Assembly: GCF_026627425.1 (NCBI RefSeq)
Contig: NZ_JAPNLH010000023.1
Location: 1-46,707, forward strand
Length of the DNA stretch: 46,707 nt
Source of the DNA: Arthrobacter endolithicus
GTDB taxonomy: Bacteria; Actinomycetota; Actinomycetes; Actinomycetales; Micrococcaceae
Direction of reading: 5' to 3'
Below, in pieces: positions 33,651-42,163 of the stretch. Each line of letters starts with the position of its first letter. Position 1 is the stretch's first letter. The notes beneath the pieces are model-generated. The model saw nothing but the letters and a program-made list of their open reading frames with translations. It was not told where the DNA came from and made no database searches. Made by a program: the position numbers and the translations under genes.

Positions 33651-35429
33651 CTACCCGCTTGTGCTGCCGGCGTCAGCCCGGTCAAGTCCTACAGCGTTCA
33701 GGCGGGCGTAGATACCGCCGGAGGCCAGGAGCTGCCGGTGGCTGCCCTGTTCGGCCAAGCTGCCGCGGTCCAGAACAAAGATCCGGTCCGCGGAGACTAC
33801 GGTGGAGAGGCGGTGCGCAATGGCGATGGTGGTCCGCCCGGCCATCACTGCTTCCAGTGCACTTTGCACCAGACGCTCGCCCGTGGTGTCCAAGGCACTC
33901 GTCGCCTCATCCAGAATGAGCAGGGGTGGATTCTTCAATACCACGCGGGCAATGGCCAGACGTTGCTTCTCGCCCCCGGAGAGACGGTATCCGCGCTCTC
34001 CAACCACGCTTTCGTAGCCGGCCTCGAAGCTCATGATCCGTTCGTGGATATTGGCCACTTTGGCGGCGCGGATCAGCTCGGCATCCGTCGCCCCAGGCCG
34101 GGCGTACCGCAGGTTTTCCGCGATGGTGCTGTGAAAAAGATACGTCTCCTGCGTCACCATCCCGATGTTCTGGCGCAGCGATTCCATCGTCAGGTCCTGG
34201 ATATCATGGCCGTCGAGCAAGATCCGCCCGCGCGTGGCCTCGTAGAGACGGGGGATCAGGTAGGACAATGTGGTCTTCCCCGCCCCTGATGCGCCCACAA
34301 AAGCAACAAACTGGCCGGACTCAATGTGCAGAGAGACCTCGTCCAGGGCCCACGTCACCGGTGCGGCGCGGGGGGCGTATGAGAAGGAGACGTTGTCAAG
34401 CGTCAGGGCGCCGCGGACAGCGCCCTGCACTAGGCTCCGGGCCCCGGGTCGGTCGACAATGGCAGGTTGAAGGTCCAGGTATTCAAAGATACGTGCAAAG
34501 AGGGCCTTGGAGGTCTGCACATCCAGCGCTACACGCATGAGCGACAGGATCGGCATGCTGATCCTCGCCTGCAAGGTGGTAAATGCGACCAGCGTTCCGG
34601 CGGTGATCGGCCAGTTTTGCGTCAGCAGCCACCCGGCGCTCAGGTAGACGATGGCCGGGGTAACACTCATGACAATCTGCACGGAACCGAAAAACCACTG
34701 CCCGGTCATCTGCTGCTTGATCTGCAATTTCAGCTGTTTGTCATTCTCCCGCCGGTAGCGCGCAGTTTCCCCGCTTTCCTGATTGAAGACCTTGCTGAGC
34801 ACTATCCCGGAAACCGAGAGGGCCTCCTGCGTGATCGATGTCATGTCCGACAGCGATTCTTGGGTCCGCCGCGCAATTCCCTGCCGCACCCGCCCGATCC
34901 GGATCTGCAGGAATATCAGGAACGGCAGGAGGATCAGGGCTACGGCAGTCAGCTGCCAGGACAGCAGCAGCATGGCGGCCAGGGATGAGATGACGGTTAC
35001 CGTGTTGGCCAGAATTGAGGGCACCGTGTTGGTCAGAACGCTGGCCACCCCACCAACATCATTAGCCAGCCGGGATTGGATCACCCCCGTTTTAGTCCGG
35101 GTAAAGAAGGCTAGTTCCATCTTCTGCAGATGCGAAAACAGCTCGCTGCGGACATCAGCCATGACATTGTTCCCGACGCTGGTCGTCAGGTACGTTCGCC
35201 AGACATTCAGCACTGAAACCAGGATGCTCAACAGAATCATCAGCGCAACCAGCTGTGCCAGCAGCGGCAGTCTCACGCCGCCGTCGTGCGGGAAGAGCGC
35301 TTCATCGAAGGCCCGCTGGGTGAGCAGCGGAACCGCCACGCCCAAGGATGAACCCAGCAGCACCAGAACCGACGTGCCGGCAAGTTTGCCGCGGTAGTCA
35401 GCCAGGAGACCCCAGATGCGGCGTCCCAA
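33651..35429 (-). CDS. ABC exporter, fused permease and ATPase
   Basis: 592-residue half-transporter: six membrane helices (about 15-300) then the nucleotide-binding domain with Walker A GASGAGKT, signature LSGGEKQR, Walker B LLILDEATSALD and switch AIAHRLS. It should dimerise and export lipids, drugs or peptides; the substrate is unknown. The only usual start codon in the frame is TTG 35427-35429, with no ribosome site; upstream the frame is open to a TGA at 35556-35558 without ATG/GTG. The N-terminus seems short by comparison with relatives that carry 20-40 residues before the first helix. Confidence 0.88.
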   Translation of the reverse strand: MGRRIWGLLADYRGKLAGTSVLVLLGSSLGVAVPLLTQRAFDEALFPHDGGVRLPLLAQLVALMILLSILVSVLNVWRTYLTTSVGNNVMADVRSELFSHLQKMELAFFTRTKTGVIQSRLANDVGGVASVLTNTVPSILANTVTVISSLAAMLLLSWQLTAVALILLPFLIFLQIRIGRVRQGIARRTQESLSDMTSITQEALSVSGIVLSKVFNQESGETARYRRENDKQLKLQIKQQMTGQWFFGSVQIVMSVTPAIVYLSAGWLLTQNWPITAGTLVAFTTLQARISMPILSLMRVALDVQTSKALFARIFEYLDLQPAIVDRPGARSLVQGAVRGALTLDNVSFSYAPRAAPVTWALDEVSLHIESGQFVAFVGASGAGKTTLSYLIPRLYEATRGRILLDGHDIQDLTMESLRQNIGMVTQETYLFHSTIAENLRYARPGATDAELIRAAKVANIHERIMSFEAGYESVVGERGYRLSGGEKQRLAIARVVLKNPPLLILDEATSALDTTGERLVQSALEAVMAGRTTIAIAHRLSTVVSADRIFVLDRGSLAEQGSHRQLLASGGIYARLNAVGLDRADAGSTSG

Positions 35430-35469
35430 ATGACCGATTTCCGGGGAATTAAGATCCCCCGGACCGCTG

Positions 35470-35496
35470 AGGAGGCGGCCGCCGCGGCCGCCTCCT
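35470..35496. repeat. 13-bp GC-rich dyad between SPFH and ABC genes
   Basis: aggaggcggccgc (35470-35482) and its exact complement (35484-35496) around one base. No T-run on either side, so it is at best a weak terminator or processing site; it contains aggagg, which it would hide. Confidence 0.6.
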
Positions 35497-35514
35497 GCCG
35501 TACCTGCGGTGATG

Positions 35515-36474
35515 CTAGAGACCCGTAGCGGTTTCGGTGCCCGCCGTGGCCAGATTCACCGGCGGAGTTGCTGCGGGCTCATCCGGGGTGCTCCTGCCCA
35601 GAACATCCCCGATGCCCTTGAGTGCCTCACCGATTTCGCTCGGGATAATCCACAGCTTGTTTGCCGAACCGTTGGCCAGTTTCGGCAGCGTCTGCAGGTA
35701 CTGGTACGCCAGCAGTTTCTGCGTCGGATTTCCCTTGTGGATGGCGTCGAAGACCTTCTGGATCGCCTGCGACTCGCCGTCGGCCCGCAGGATCGCGGCC
35801 TTCGCATCACCCTCAGCCTTCAGGATGGCGGACTGCCGTTCACCCTCAGCCGTCAGAATGGCGGACTGCTTGGTGCCCTCTGCGGTCAGAATCGCTGCAC
35901 GCCGATCCCTTTCGGCGCGCATCTGCTTTTCCATCGAATCCTGGATCGACAGGGGCGGATCAATTGCCTTGAGCTCAACCCGGCTGACCCGGATACCCCA
36001 CCGGCCGGTGGCCTCGTCAAGCACCCCGCGCAGCTGGCCGTTGATCTGGTCCCGGCTCGTCAACGCCTCTTCGAGGTTCAGGCCGCCGACGACGTTACGC
36101 AGTGTCGTCGTCGTCAGCTGCTCCACTGCCTGAATGTAGTTGGCGATTTCATACGTGGCCGCGCGCGGATCCGTGACCTGGAAATAAACCACGGTATCTA
36201 TGGAAACCACCAGGTTATCCTCGGTGATCACCGGCTGCGGCGGGAAAGAGACCACCTGTTCGCGCAGGTCCAGCAGCGGCAGCAGCCGGTCGACGAACGG
36301 AATCAGCAGCGTGAGCCCAGGGTTGAGCGTCCGGGCGTATTTCCCGAGACGTTCCACGACTCCGGCGCGAGCCTGCGGAATAATGCGGACCGACCGGACC
36401 AGGACGATGATCACAAAGATAATTAGGACGACCAGCACGATCGACAGTGCGACGGCCCCTGCGGACTCACCCAT
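35515..36474 (-). CDS. SPFH/stomatin-like band 7 protein
   Basis: 319-residue membrane-anchored SPFH protein (stomatin/HflC-like, QmcA type). One membrane segment (8-26), SPFH domain (about 28-190: RIIPQARAGVVERLGKY, LREQVVSFPPQPVITEDN), then a coiled region with four near repeats of AIL(T/K/R)A(E/D)G at about 195-235, usual for this family. It organises membrane microdomains or protease complexes; paired here with nfeD, the standard partner. ATG has agggga 3-4 nt upstream. Confidence 0.93.
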   Translation of the reverse strand: MGESAGAVALSIVLVVLIIFVIIVLVRSVRIIPQARAGVVERLGKYARTLNPGLTLLIPFVDRLLPLLDLREQVVSFPPQPVITEDNLVVSIDTVVYFQVTDPRAATYEIANYIQAVEQLTTTTLRNVVGGLNLEEALTSRDQINGQLRGVLDEATGRWGIRVSRVELKAIDPPLSIQDSMEKQMRAERDRRAAILTAEGTKQSAILTAEGERQSAILKAEGDAKAAILRADGESQAIQKVFDAIHKGNPTQKLLAYQYLQTLPKLANGSANKLWIIPSEIGEALKGIGDVLGRSTPDEPAATPPVNLATAGTETATGL

Positions 36475-36545
36475 AGTTCCCCTCTTTTCATTTCTTCAAG
36501 ACTCGAGCGTGTTGGTTCAGACGGACGGTGGCTGCGCCGCAGCGG

Positions 36546-37037
36546 TCAGTGGCCGGCAGCCGCGCTGGGAGAGCCGGGCGAAAAAGAGGTTCCCGGGAGC
36601 GAGACGACGGCGGTGGCACCCTCGATGGCTCCGACGACAACCGCCTGTCCGGCCGAAAGTTCCGCCGGACCGCGTGTGCGGGCGGTCCACGTGTCCCCGC
36701 CGATTTTCACCAGCCCGGAGTGTTCGGTCACGGCTTGAACTACAACGGCGCTGTGACCGATCAACCTGTCGATGTTCGTGCTGTGCTCATCGTGGTCTTT
36801 GTGCAGGTGGTTGAGGGCAACCGGTCTAATAAAGACGATCATGGCCAGGGCTACTACGCAGAACACAATGATTTGCAGCCAGAGCTGTGCGCCCATAAAT
36901 GAACTGGCGAGCGCCGCGAGCGCCCCCGCGGACATCATGATGAAGAATAGATCTAGGGTCAGCATCTCAATGCCGGCGAGGATAAGGAAGACGACGAGCC
37001 AAAGCGCCCAGCCGTTTTGCACCAACCAGTCAAACAT
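36546..37037 (-). CDS. NfeD family protein
   Basis: 163-residue short NfeD: three to four membrane helices (about 8-72) and a C-terminal OB-fold (about 90-150, IGHSAVVVQAV, GGDTWTARTRG). NfeD proteins work with SPFH/stomatin partners in the membrane; the SPFH gene follows 71 bp downstream on the same strand. ATG 37035-37037 has aaggggg 5 nt upstream. Confidence 0.93.
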   Translation of the reverse strand: MFDWLVQNGWALWLVVFLILAGIEMLTLDLFFIMMSAGALAALASSFMGAQLWLQIIVFCVVALAMIVFIRPVALNHLHKDHDEHSTNIDRLIGHSAVVVQAVTEHSGLVKIGGDTWTARTRGPAELSAGQAVVVGAIEGATAVVSLPGTSFSPGSPSAAAGH

Positions 37038-37067
37038 TGCAGCCCCCTTGAAAGTGAACGTAGTTTC

Positions 37068-37073
37068 AGCCTA
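37068..37073 (-). promoter_or_regulatory. -10 box for nfeD-SPFH
   Basis: TAGGCT on the minus strand, 30 nt before the nfeD ATG; leader would keep the aaggggg site. Confidence 0.4.
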
Positions 37074-37225
37074 CTACCCTTAGCGATTTTCTGACCCCGC
37101 CACGGTCCACCGGGGGCCGCGGCGCAGCTTTCGCCCGCGCGGGAGTCTTCTGGTCAATAATCGATGGCGGAAGGCAGACGTGAGGTGCTTTTCAATTGTT
37201 TCTGTCCTTCGATGAATGGTTACCG

Positions 37226-37993
37226 ATGAAAGCCTTCCTGACCACGGATAACGTTTCCGCGCGTGTGCTGCGTTTGTCTGCAGGCCTGTTCGCCTACGGC
37301 GTGGCGATCGCCCTGATGATCCGCGGGAATATCGGCGCTTCACCGTGGGACGTTTTCGGCCAGGGCGTTGCCCTGAGCACCTCGCTGAGCTTCGGTCTGT
37401 GCACCATCATCATCAGTGCGGCGGTGCTCTTGCTGTGGATTCCGCTGCGCCAGCGGCCCGGCGTGGGCACAGTCGCCAACGCCGTTCTCATCGGCGTCTT
37501 TGCCGATGTGGGGCTGGCTTTCATCCCTCGACCAGCGCACCTTGCCCTGCAGGCCCTGATGTTCTCCGCCGGGCTGTTCCTCCTGGCGCTGGCGACGGCT
37601 CTGTACATTGGCGCCGGGATGGGGCCGGGGCCGCGGGACGGCCTGATGACGGGGCTCGTGCGCGTCACCGGCAGGCCCGTCTGGCAGATCCGCACCGGCC
37701 TTGAGCTCATCGTCGTCGTCATCGGTTTCTTCTTGGGCGGGGTTGTCGGCCTTGGCACCCTGGCCTTTGCCGTCGCCGTCGGGCCGTTGACCCAACTGAC
37801 CCTCAAATGGCTTCATGTCGATCTGCATCAACCCACGATCCGGCGCGCACGAGCACCGCGGGAAAGGGCATCGCGTGCACAGGCATCGCGTGCACGGCTC
37901 CGGCGGCCTCAGCCGCGGCGCCGGAAAGCGAATCGCCGCGCCAAGGCACGGCCGGTCAGTGCGCCGGAGTGTGGTGGGGGTAAAAAGTGCTGA
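37226..37993 (+). CDS. YczE/YyaS/YitT-like membrane protein
   Basis: 255-residue protein with about five membrane helices. The stretch GNIGASPWDVFGQGVA and the GMGPGPRDGLMTGL repeat-like motif identify the YczE family; YczE affects non-ribosomal peptide production in Bacillus, and the molecular role is unknown. The last 45 residues are an Arg/Ala-rich basic tail ending in CGGGKKC, with two 15-bp tandem units. ATG 37226 gives the best N-terminus (MKAFLTTDNV); TTG 37196 is an alternative; no clear ribosome site. Its end overlaps the convergent methyltransferase gene by 38 bp. Confidence 0.85.
   Translation: MKAFLTTDNVSARVLRLSAGLFAYGVAIALMIRGNIGASPWDVFGQGVALSTSLSFGLCTIIISAAVLLLWIPLRQRPGVGTVANAVLIGVFADVGLAFIPRPAHLALQALMFSAGLFLLALATALYIGAGMGPGPRDGLMTGLVRVTGRPVWQIRTGLELIVVVIGFFLGGVVGLGTLAFAVAVGPLTQLTLKWLHVDLHQPTIRRARAPRERASRAQASRARLRRPQPRRRKANRRAKARPVSAPECGGGKKC
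37866..37895. repeat. Two 15-bp tandem units in the YczE tail
   Basis: 37866-37880 and 37881-37895 differ only in the first base (g/a ggcatcgcgtgcac). Confidence 0.85.
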
Positions 37994-38876
37994 TCCGGAA
38001 CCTGGCCGTGACGTCCGTGTGCTCCGGCAGTGCGGCCACCCGGTCCCGCAGCTGCGCCGGATCCAGATGATGGCCGGCCGGCCCCATCAGGGCAATCCGG
38101 AAAACATCTGCGGGGCTCAGCGACATCTGATGCTCAACGTCAGTGAACCCACCGGGAGCAAAATGTGTTGCCACGGATGCCTGGAGAACATTCTGCTTGT
38201 CTTCCTGCAGGGCCAGCAGCCCGGCCACGCCGGCGATCTCGGCCAAGTGTCCGGGCAGCGGGGTGGCCACCACCAGTACGCCTCGCGGCGTCAGGATGCG
38301 GGCAAACTCGGCGGGGTTGCGGGGCGCAAAGACGACGACGACGACGTCTGCCGTGACCGCGGCAATCGGCAACGGCTGCCACACATCCCAGACAAGGTTC
38401 AGCGTCTCCGGATTCAGCCTGGCCGCCCGGCGAAGGGCAAATTTGGAGATATCCAGCCCGATCGATGCCAGCGCCGGACCGGTCGGCCCTTGGGCAAGGC
38501 CCGCGGAAGGTCTCCGCTGGGCGGCGGCACGGTGCAGCTGATGCAGGTAGTAGCCCGTCCCGGTTCCCGCATCCACCACCAAAGAGTCGCCGTTGTCAGG
38601 GGAGTGAGCCAGGACGGTGGTGGCCAACGCCTGCGCCAGCGGAAGGTAATGCCCCGCCGCCAGGAATTCTTCGCGTGCGGCAACCATTGCAGCGCTGTCT
38701 GCAACGAAGCGTGTCCCGGCTCCGGTAAGGAAGTTAATGTAGCCCTGTTTGGCAATGTCAAAGCTATGGCCGGAATCGCACACGAGGGCGCTGGGCTTCG
38801 GCGTCGTAGCGCAGTCGATGCCAAAAGACCCGGCACACAATGGGCACAAGAGTGCGGAAACTCCGGAGCGGTTCAT
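37956..38876 (-). CDS. 23S rRNA (guanine-N1)-methyltransferase RlmA-like
   Basis: 306-residue SAM methyltransferase. N-terminal zinc site C11, C14, C33, H37 (CPLC ... CDSGHSFD) then DIAKQGYINFL, the RlmA hallmark; SAM loop VVDAGTGTGYYL at about 99-110. RlmA enzymes methylate G745 or G748 of 23S rRNA; the latter class (TlrB) gives tylosin tolerance. Which base is modified here cannot be told. ATG at 38876 sits 6 nt after TAGACT (leaderless). Its 3' end overlaps the YczE gene. Confidence 0.88.
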   Translation of the reverse strand: MNRSGVSALLCPLCAGSFGIDCATTPKPSALVCDSGHSFDIAKQGYINFLTGAGTRFVADSAAMVAAREEFLAAGHYLPLAQALATTVLAHSPDNGDSLVVDAGTGTGYYLHQLHRAAAQRRPSAGLAQGPTGPALASIGLDISKFALRRAARLNPETLNLVWDVWQPLPIAAVTADVVVVVFAPRNPAEFARILTPRGVLVVATPLPGHLAEIAGVAGLLALQEDKQNVLQASVATHFAPGGFTDVEHQMSLSPADVFRIALMGPAGHHLDPAQLRDRVAALPEHTDVTARFRISTFYPHHTPAH

Positions 38877-38882
38877 GGTGAC

Positions 38883-38888
38883 AGTCTA
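38883..38888 (-). promoter_or_regulatory. -10 box, leaderless rlmA-like gene
   Basis: TAGACT on the minus strand, 6 nt (GTCACC), then ATG. Confidence 0.45.
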
Positions 38889-39011
38889 AATGGCGTGTCT
38901 CGGGCAGCCCGTAGGAGACGTCTTAACACACTCGTGGTGAATTGCTATCTGACAGCTATTAGCTCGGGCACGTTAATACCGAAGTTCGCCATAGGCAGCC
39001 GGGTGGGAAGG

Positions 39012-39371
39012 TCACTGGCCTGGTACCTGAGCTGCTGCCTGGTGCCGCTTGGCAACGGTCAGCACGACGACGGAGTCCTGCTCCGCTTTTAGGGCATGAC
39101 GCGCGTCAGGCATCGGGAGTAAATCTCCGGCGGAGCCGTCCCATTCCGCGGCTTCGGACGTCAGTAGCACCCGACCGGACAGCACGTAGACCGTCGCCTC
39201 GCCGGGATTGACATGCTCGTTAAGGACGGATCCGGCGCGTAGCGCGATCATCGTCTGGCGCAGGACCCGCTCGTGGCCGCCGTAGACCGTTTCCGCGCTG
39301 CGGCCGCTCGGGGCCTGCCGGGCGATATCCAGTTGATGCCGTGCCAACGCGGTCAAAGAAGTCTTTTGCAC
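39012..39371 (-). CDS. Cupin domain protein
   Basis: 119-residue single cupin barrel: LNEHVNPGEATVYVLSGRV (first cupin motif with H and E) and a weaker second motif around AGDLLPMPDARHALKAEQD. Small cupins bind metal or ligands; function not predictable. GTG 39369-39371 has agggag 7 nt upstream. The 209 bp between this gene and the oxidoreductase end hold no supported gene. Confidence 0.85.
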   Translation of the reverse strand: MQKTSLTALARHQLDIARQAPSGRSAETVYGGHERVLRQTMIALRAGSVLNEHVNPGEATVYVLSGRVLLTSEAAEWDGSAGDLLPMPDARHALKAEQDSVVVLTVAKRHQAAAQVPGQ

Positions 39372-39580
39372 GATGTGTCTCCCTCATGGCCGGTCCTTAT
39401 CCGTTAAACAGTAGAGGATGCCGCGCTCCTGCGGCACCCTTGCGGCGCCAGGAGGAGGTGGCCAGGTTGATGACGGCAGAAGACGGCGGAGCAGGTCCAT
39501 GATCCGCGGTACTTTTGCCAATCCGCTGCCGGGCGAGGTCACCGTCAGGATTGAGGCGGATGAATTGCTGAACAGGTGAG

Positions 39581-41368
39581 TCAGATGGACTGCCGGTAAC
39601 CGAAGAATTCGTGGTCATTGTTGTAGCCGCCCTGGCCTCCACCTACCTCGGAGAAGTGTTCCACGAACTCGATGCCCTTGATCCATTTGACCAGCTTAAA
39701 GCCCAGCTGAACTTCGTTGCGCAGCCGCAGCGGCGCACCGTGGCCGAAGGACAACGGTTGATCATTCATCTCATATGCGAGCATCGTCAGCCGGTAAGAC
39801 ATTTGCCCGATCGGCTGCGCATCATAGTAGATCCCCGTGTCCGGTCCCTCTGCAAAGGAGTAGAAGATAACCCACTTCGCCGCCGGCTTCGGCTTCGCCA
39901 GGTCCACGATGGTCTGCATCGAAATGCCGCCCCATTTGGCCACGCCTGACCACCCTTGAATGCAGAAATGTTGCGTGATTTGTTCGTGCCGGGGGAGCGC
40001 GTGGAGTTGTTCCAGATCCAGCTCCACCGGATTCTCCACCAGGCCGTTGATCCGGAGCCGGTAATCGCGGAAATCCCCGGCGCGCAACTGCTGATACTCC
40101 TGCGACTCCGGGTACTTTCCGTTGTGCCAAAAATAGGGCGAAATATTTTTCTCGCTGTACTGCCCAGGATTGGAGTCGATGTGTTCAAAAAGCCGCTCCG
40201 CAGGCCCGATCAGGGAGGAGCCGACTTTCTGTACCTTGCGTGGGTAACGGTAGGTCAGGGGAGTGGCGGCCACCCAGGCCACAATGACAACCATCATGGA
40301 GACGGCGAAAATTGAGAATCCGAGCCAGGACTCGTTATCGGCAGCGGCGTACATGTGGTTGAGATTTCGAAGGGCCCCCGTAGTCAGCACCAGCGTCACA
40401 TGCACCAGGATAAACAAAACAAACCAGCACAATACGAGAAAATGCAGCGACCGAGCAGCCTGAATGCTGAACAAGGAGCTGATGCGGCGGAATCTGGTGG
40501 AAAGCGCCGGGGACATTCCCAAGCCGGTCAGCAGGGCAGCCGGCGCGGCGATGAAAACCGTCAGGAAGTAGGCGATCAGCTGCAGGCTGTTGTAATTGAC
40601 CCAGCCCGATTCCACCGGCCAGTCCAGCGAAAGGTACTGGATGGTCACGGAAATAGCGTTCGGAATCACATCCCAGCTCATCGGTACCAGCCGCTTCCAT
40701 TGCCCGGTGCTGAAGATCAGGACGAAAAAGACAATCCCGTTCAACAGCCAGAGGGTATCGATGCCCAGATGCCACCAGCGTGCCAGCCCGATTGAATGCC
40801 GCCGGCCGGGCAGGCCGACTCCGTCCGGAAGCGTGATGGAATCCTGCTTTGCTGTATACAGCGGATCCGGGGGAACGGGTTTCTGCATCCGGAACCAGTC
40901 CCGGCCCGGCGTCGAATGCCGGGTCCAGTAGAACCGCGGGTGGTCGGCCATTATGGTCACGCCGGAGCGGATGAGAAAAGTCATCAGGAACAAGTTCAGG
41001 AAATGCTGCCAGCCAAGCCAGGCCGGAAATCCCACCGGGGCATCGTTCGGCAGTTGCGACATGCCCGGATAGCGCTGCATAAAGGACTGAACACCCGGCA
41101 AGTCCCGGATACCCTTCGCGACGGCAATGCCAATAATCAACAGCAGAAGACCAATGGGAATCAACCAGAGCAGGTTAAACCACTTCGTACGTCCCAGCCG
41201 GACGCGTGGCGCCACGCCATACTGCGCCGGAATACCTCCTGCCCAGGCAGCATCGACCGTGTCGCCTTCCTTCTTGACCAGCTCGGTCCGGAAGCTCCTG
41301 AGCACTCGCGGCCCGCTAACGGGGGAGGAGCCCTCGGGGATGTTCCGTTCCGTACCTGTGGGGTCCAT
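39581..41368 (-). CDS. Membrane cytochrome b-like / molybdopterin oxidoreductase fusion
   Basis: 595 residues. The N-terminal half has five or so membrane helices with histidines suited to haem b binding (GWQHFLNLF, RWWHLGID, RSLHFLVLC, ILVHVTL). The C-terminal third (about 400-590) is a sulfite-oxidase-type molybdopterin domain with the Mo-ligating Cys469 in QHFCIQGWSG and the GHGAPLRLRN motif. It would couple an extracytoplasmic or membrane-face Mo reaction with quinone, like a one-piece YedYZ/MsrPQ; the substrate is unknown. ATG 41366-41368 lies 7 nt after TAGGCT (leaderless). Confidence 0.9.
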   Translation of the reverse strand: MDPTGTERNIPEGSSPVSGPRVLRSFRTELVKKEGDTVDAAWAGGIPAQYGVAPRVRLGRTKWFNLLWLIPIGLLLLIIGIAVAKGIRDLPGVQSFMQRYPGMSQLPNDAPVGFPAWLGWQHFLNLFLMTFLIRSGVTIMADHPRFYWTRHSTPGRDWFRMQKPVPPDPLYTAKQDSITLPDGVGLPGRRHSIGLARWWHLGIDTLWLLNGIVFFVLIFSTGQWKRLVPMSWDVIPNAISVTIQYLSLDWPVESGWVNYNSLQLIAYFLTVFIAAPAALLTGLGMSPALSTRFRRISSLFSIQAARSLHFLVLCWFVLFILVHVTLVLTTGALRNLNHMYAAADNESWLGFSIFAVSMMVVIVAWVAATPLTYRYPRKVQKVGSSLIGPAERLFEHIDSNPGQYSEKNISPYFWHNGKYPESQEYQQLRAGDFRDYRLRINGLVENPVELDLEQLHALPRHEQITQHFCIQGWSGVAKWGGISMQTIVDLAKPKPAAKWVIFYSFAEGPDTGIYYDAQPIGQMSYRLTMLAYEMNDQPLSFGHGAPLRLRNEVQLGFKLVKWIKGIEFVEHFSEVGGGQGGYNNDHEFFGYRQSI

Positions 41369-41375
41369 GCTGCGG

Positions 41376-41381
41376 AGCCTA
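41376..41381 (-). promoter_or_regulatory. -10 box, leaderless oxidoreductase gene
   Basis: TAGGCT on the minus strand, 7 nt, ATG; inside the gap after def. Confidence 0.4.
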
Positions 41382-41431
41382 GCAGTGCTTCGGGCCTGGC
41401 CCGGCATTGGCCGCCCACAGGTGGCGAAGCC

Positions 41432-42151
41432 TTAGAACCGCAGCCCCTCCCGGGCGAGGGAAATGCCAGGCTCGGCCCAGCGCTGGCTGTACTCCGTATC
41501 GTCGGCAAGCGAACGCGTCAAGGCCTTATCGATATACAGAGTTCCATGCAAATGGTCGGTTTCGTGCGCCACAATGCGCGCTGCCCACCCGCTAAACTCC
41601 CGATGGCACGCGAGTCCAGTAGCGTCGTCGTACGTCAAACGCACCCGCGACGGACGTTCGACGACGGCCTGCCAGCCGCGCATCGATAGGCACCCTTCGT
41701 AAAAAGAGGCGGTCCCGGAGCCGATCGCCTGATAGCGGGGGTTGAGCAGCGCCAGAAACTCCAACGGCGAACGTGCGCGTTCCTCTGCAATTTCCGCCGG
41801 CAGCTCATACAGATCCTCCACTACGGCCAGCTGCAGCGGCAGTCCGATCTGCGGAGCCGCCAGCCCGACCCCGGGGGCTTCATGCATGGTGCGGCGCATC
41901 AGCTCGATGAGCGCCTCGAGCTCGCTGGCGCTCACTTGGCCGGCAACCGGCTTTGCCGGGCTGCGGAGCACCGGATCCCCGGCTTGGACAATCGGCGGCA
42001 GCTCCCCGGACCCCAACATCGTTAGCACCATGTCCCGGATCCCGGCATCGGAGTACCCGGTACCGGATAATCCGGCATCGCACAACGGGGCGCCGCTGGA
42101 GCCCGACGGGAGTGGGAAAAAGTCGGGGGAGGGGGAATCGCTCATGCTCAT
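41432..42151 (-). CDS. def: Peptide deformylase
   Basis: 239-residue metal hydrolase removing the N-formyl group from nascent proteins. All three motifs: GVGLAAPQ (94-101), EGCLS (152-156, metal C154) and HETDH (196-200, ligands H196/H200, catalytic E197). The N-terminal extension (1-50) is Ser/Gly/Asp-rich. ATG 42149-42151 sits 6 nt after TAAACT on the minus strand, so leaderless; the ATG two codons later is an alternative. 63 bp ahead of the oxidoreductase gene. Confidence 0.95.
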   Translation of the reverse strand: MSMSDSPSPDFFPLPSGSSGAPLCDAGLSGTGYSDAGIRDMVLTMLGSGELPPIVQAGDPVLRSPAKPVAGQVSASELEALIELMRRTMHEAPGVGLAAPQIGLPLQLAVVEDLYELPAEIAEERARSPLEFLALLNPRYQAIGSGTASFYEGCLSMRGWQAVVERPSRVRLTYDDATGLACHREFSGWAARIVAHETDHLHGTLYIDKALTRSLADDTEYSQRWAEPGISLAREGLRF

Positions 42152-42157
42152 GAATCC

Positions 42158-42163
42158 AGTTTA
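42158..42163 (-). promoter_or_regulatory. -10 box, leaderless def
   Basis: TAAACT on the minus strand, 6 nt (GGATTC), then ATG. Confidence 0.45.

Noticed and set aside
37815-39092. 425-codon plus-strand frame antisense to the rlmA-like gene
   Set aside because: Arg/Gly-rich shadow frame; the minus strand has a zinc site, SAM motif and a proper promoter.
39499-39579. Short plus-strand peptide beginning MIRGTFANPLPGE, like the aconitase MIRGTFAN block
   Set aside because: Only 26 codons, and neither upstream nor downstream residues continue the aconitase pattern; taken as chance or at most a tiny relic.
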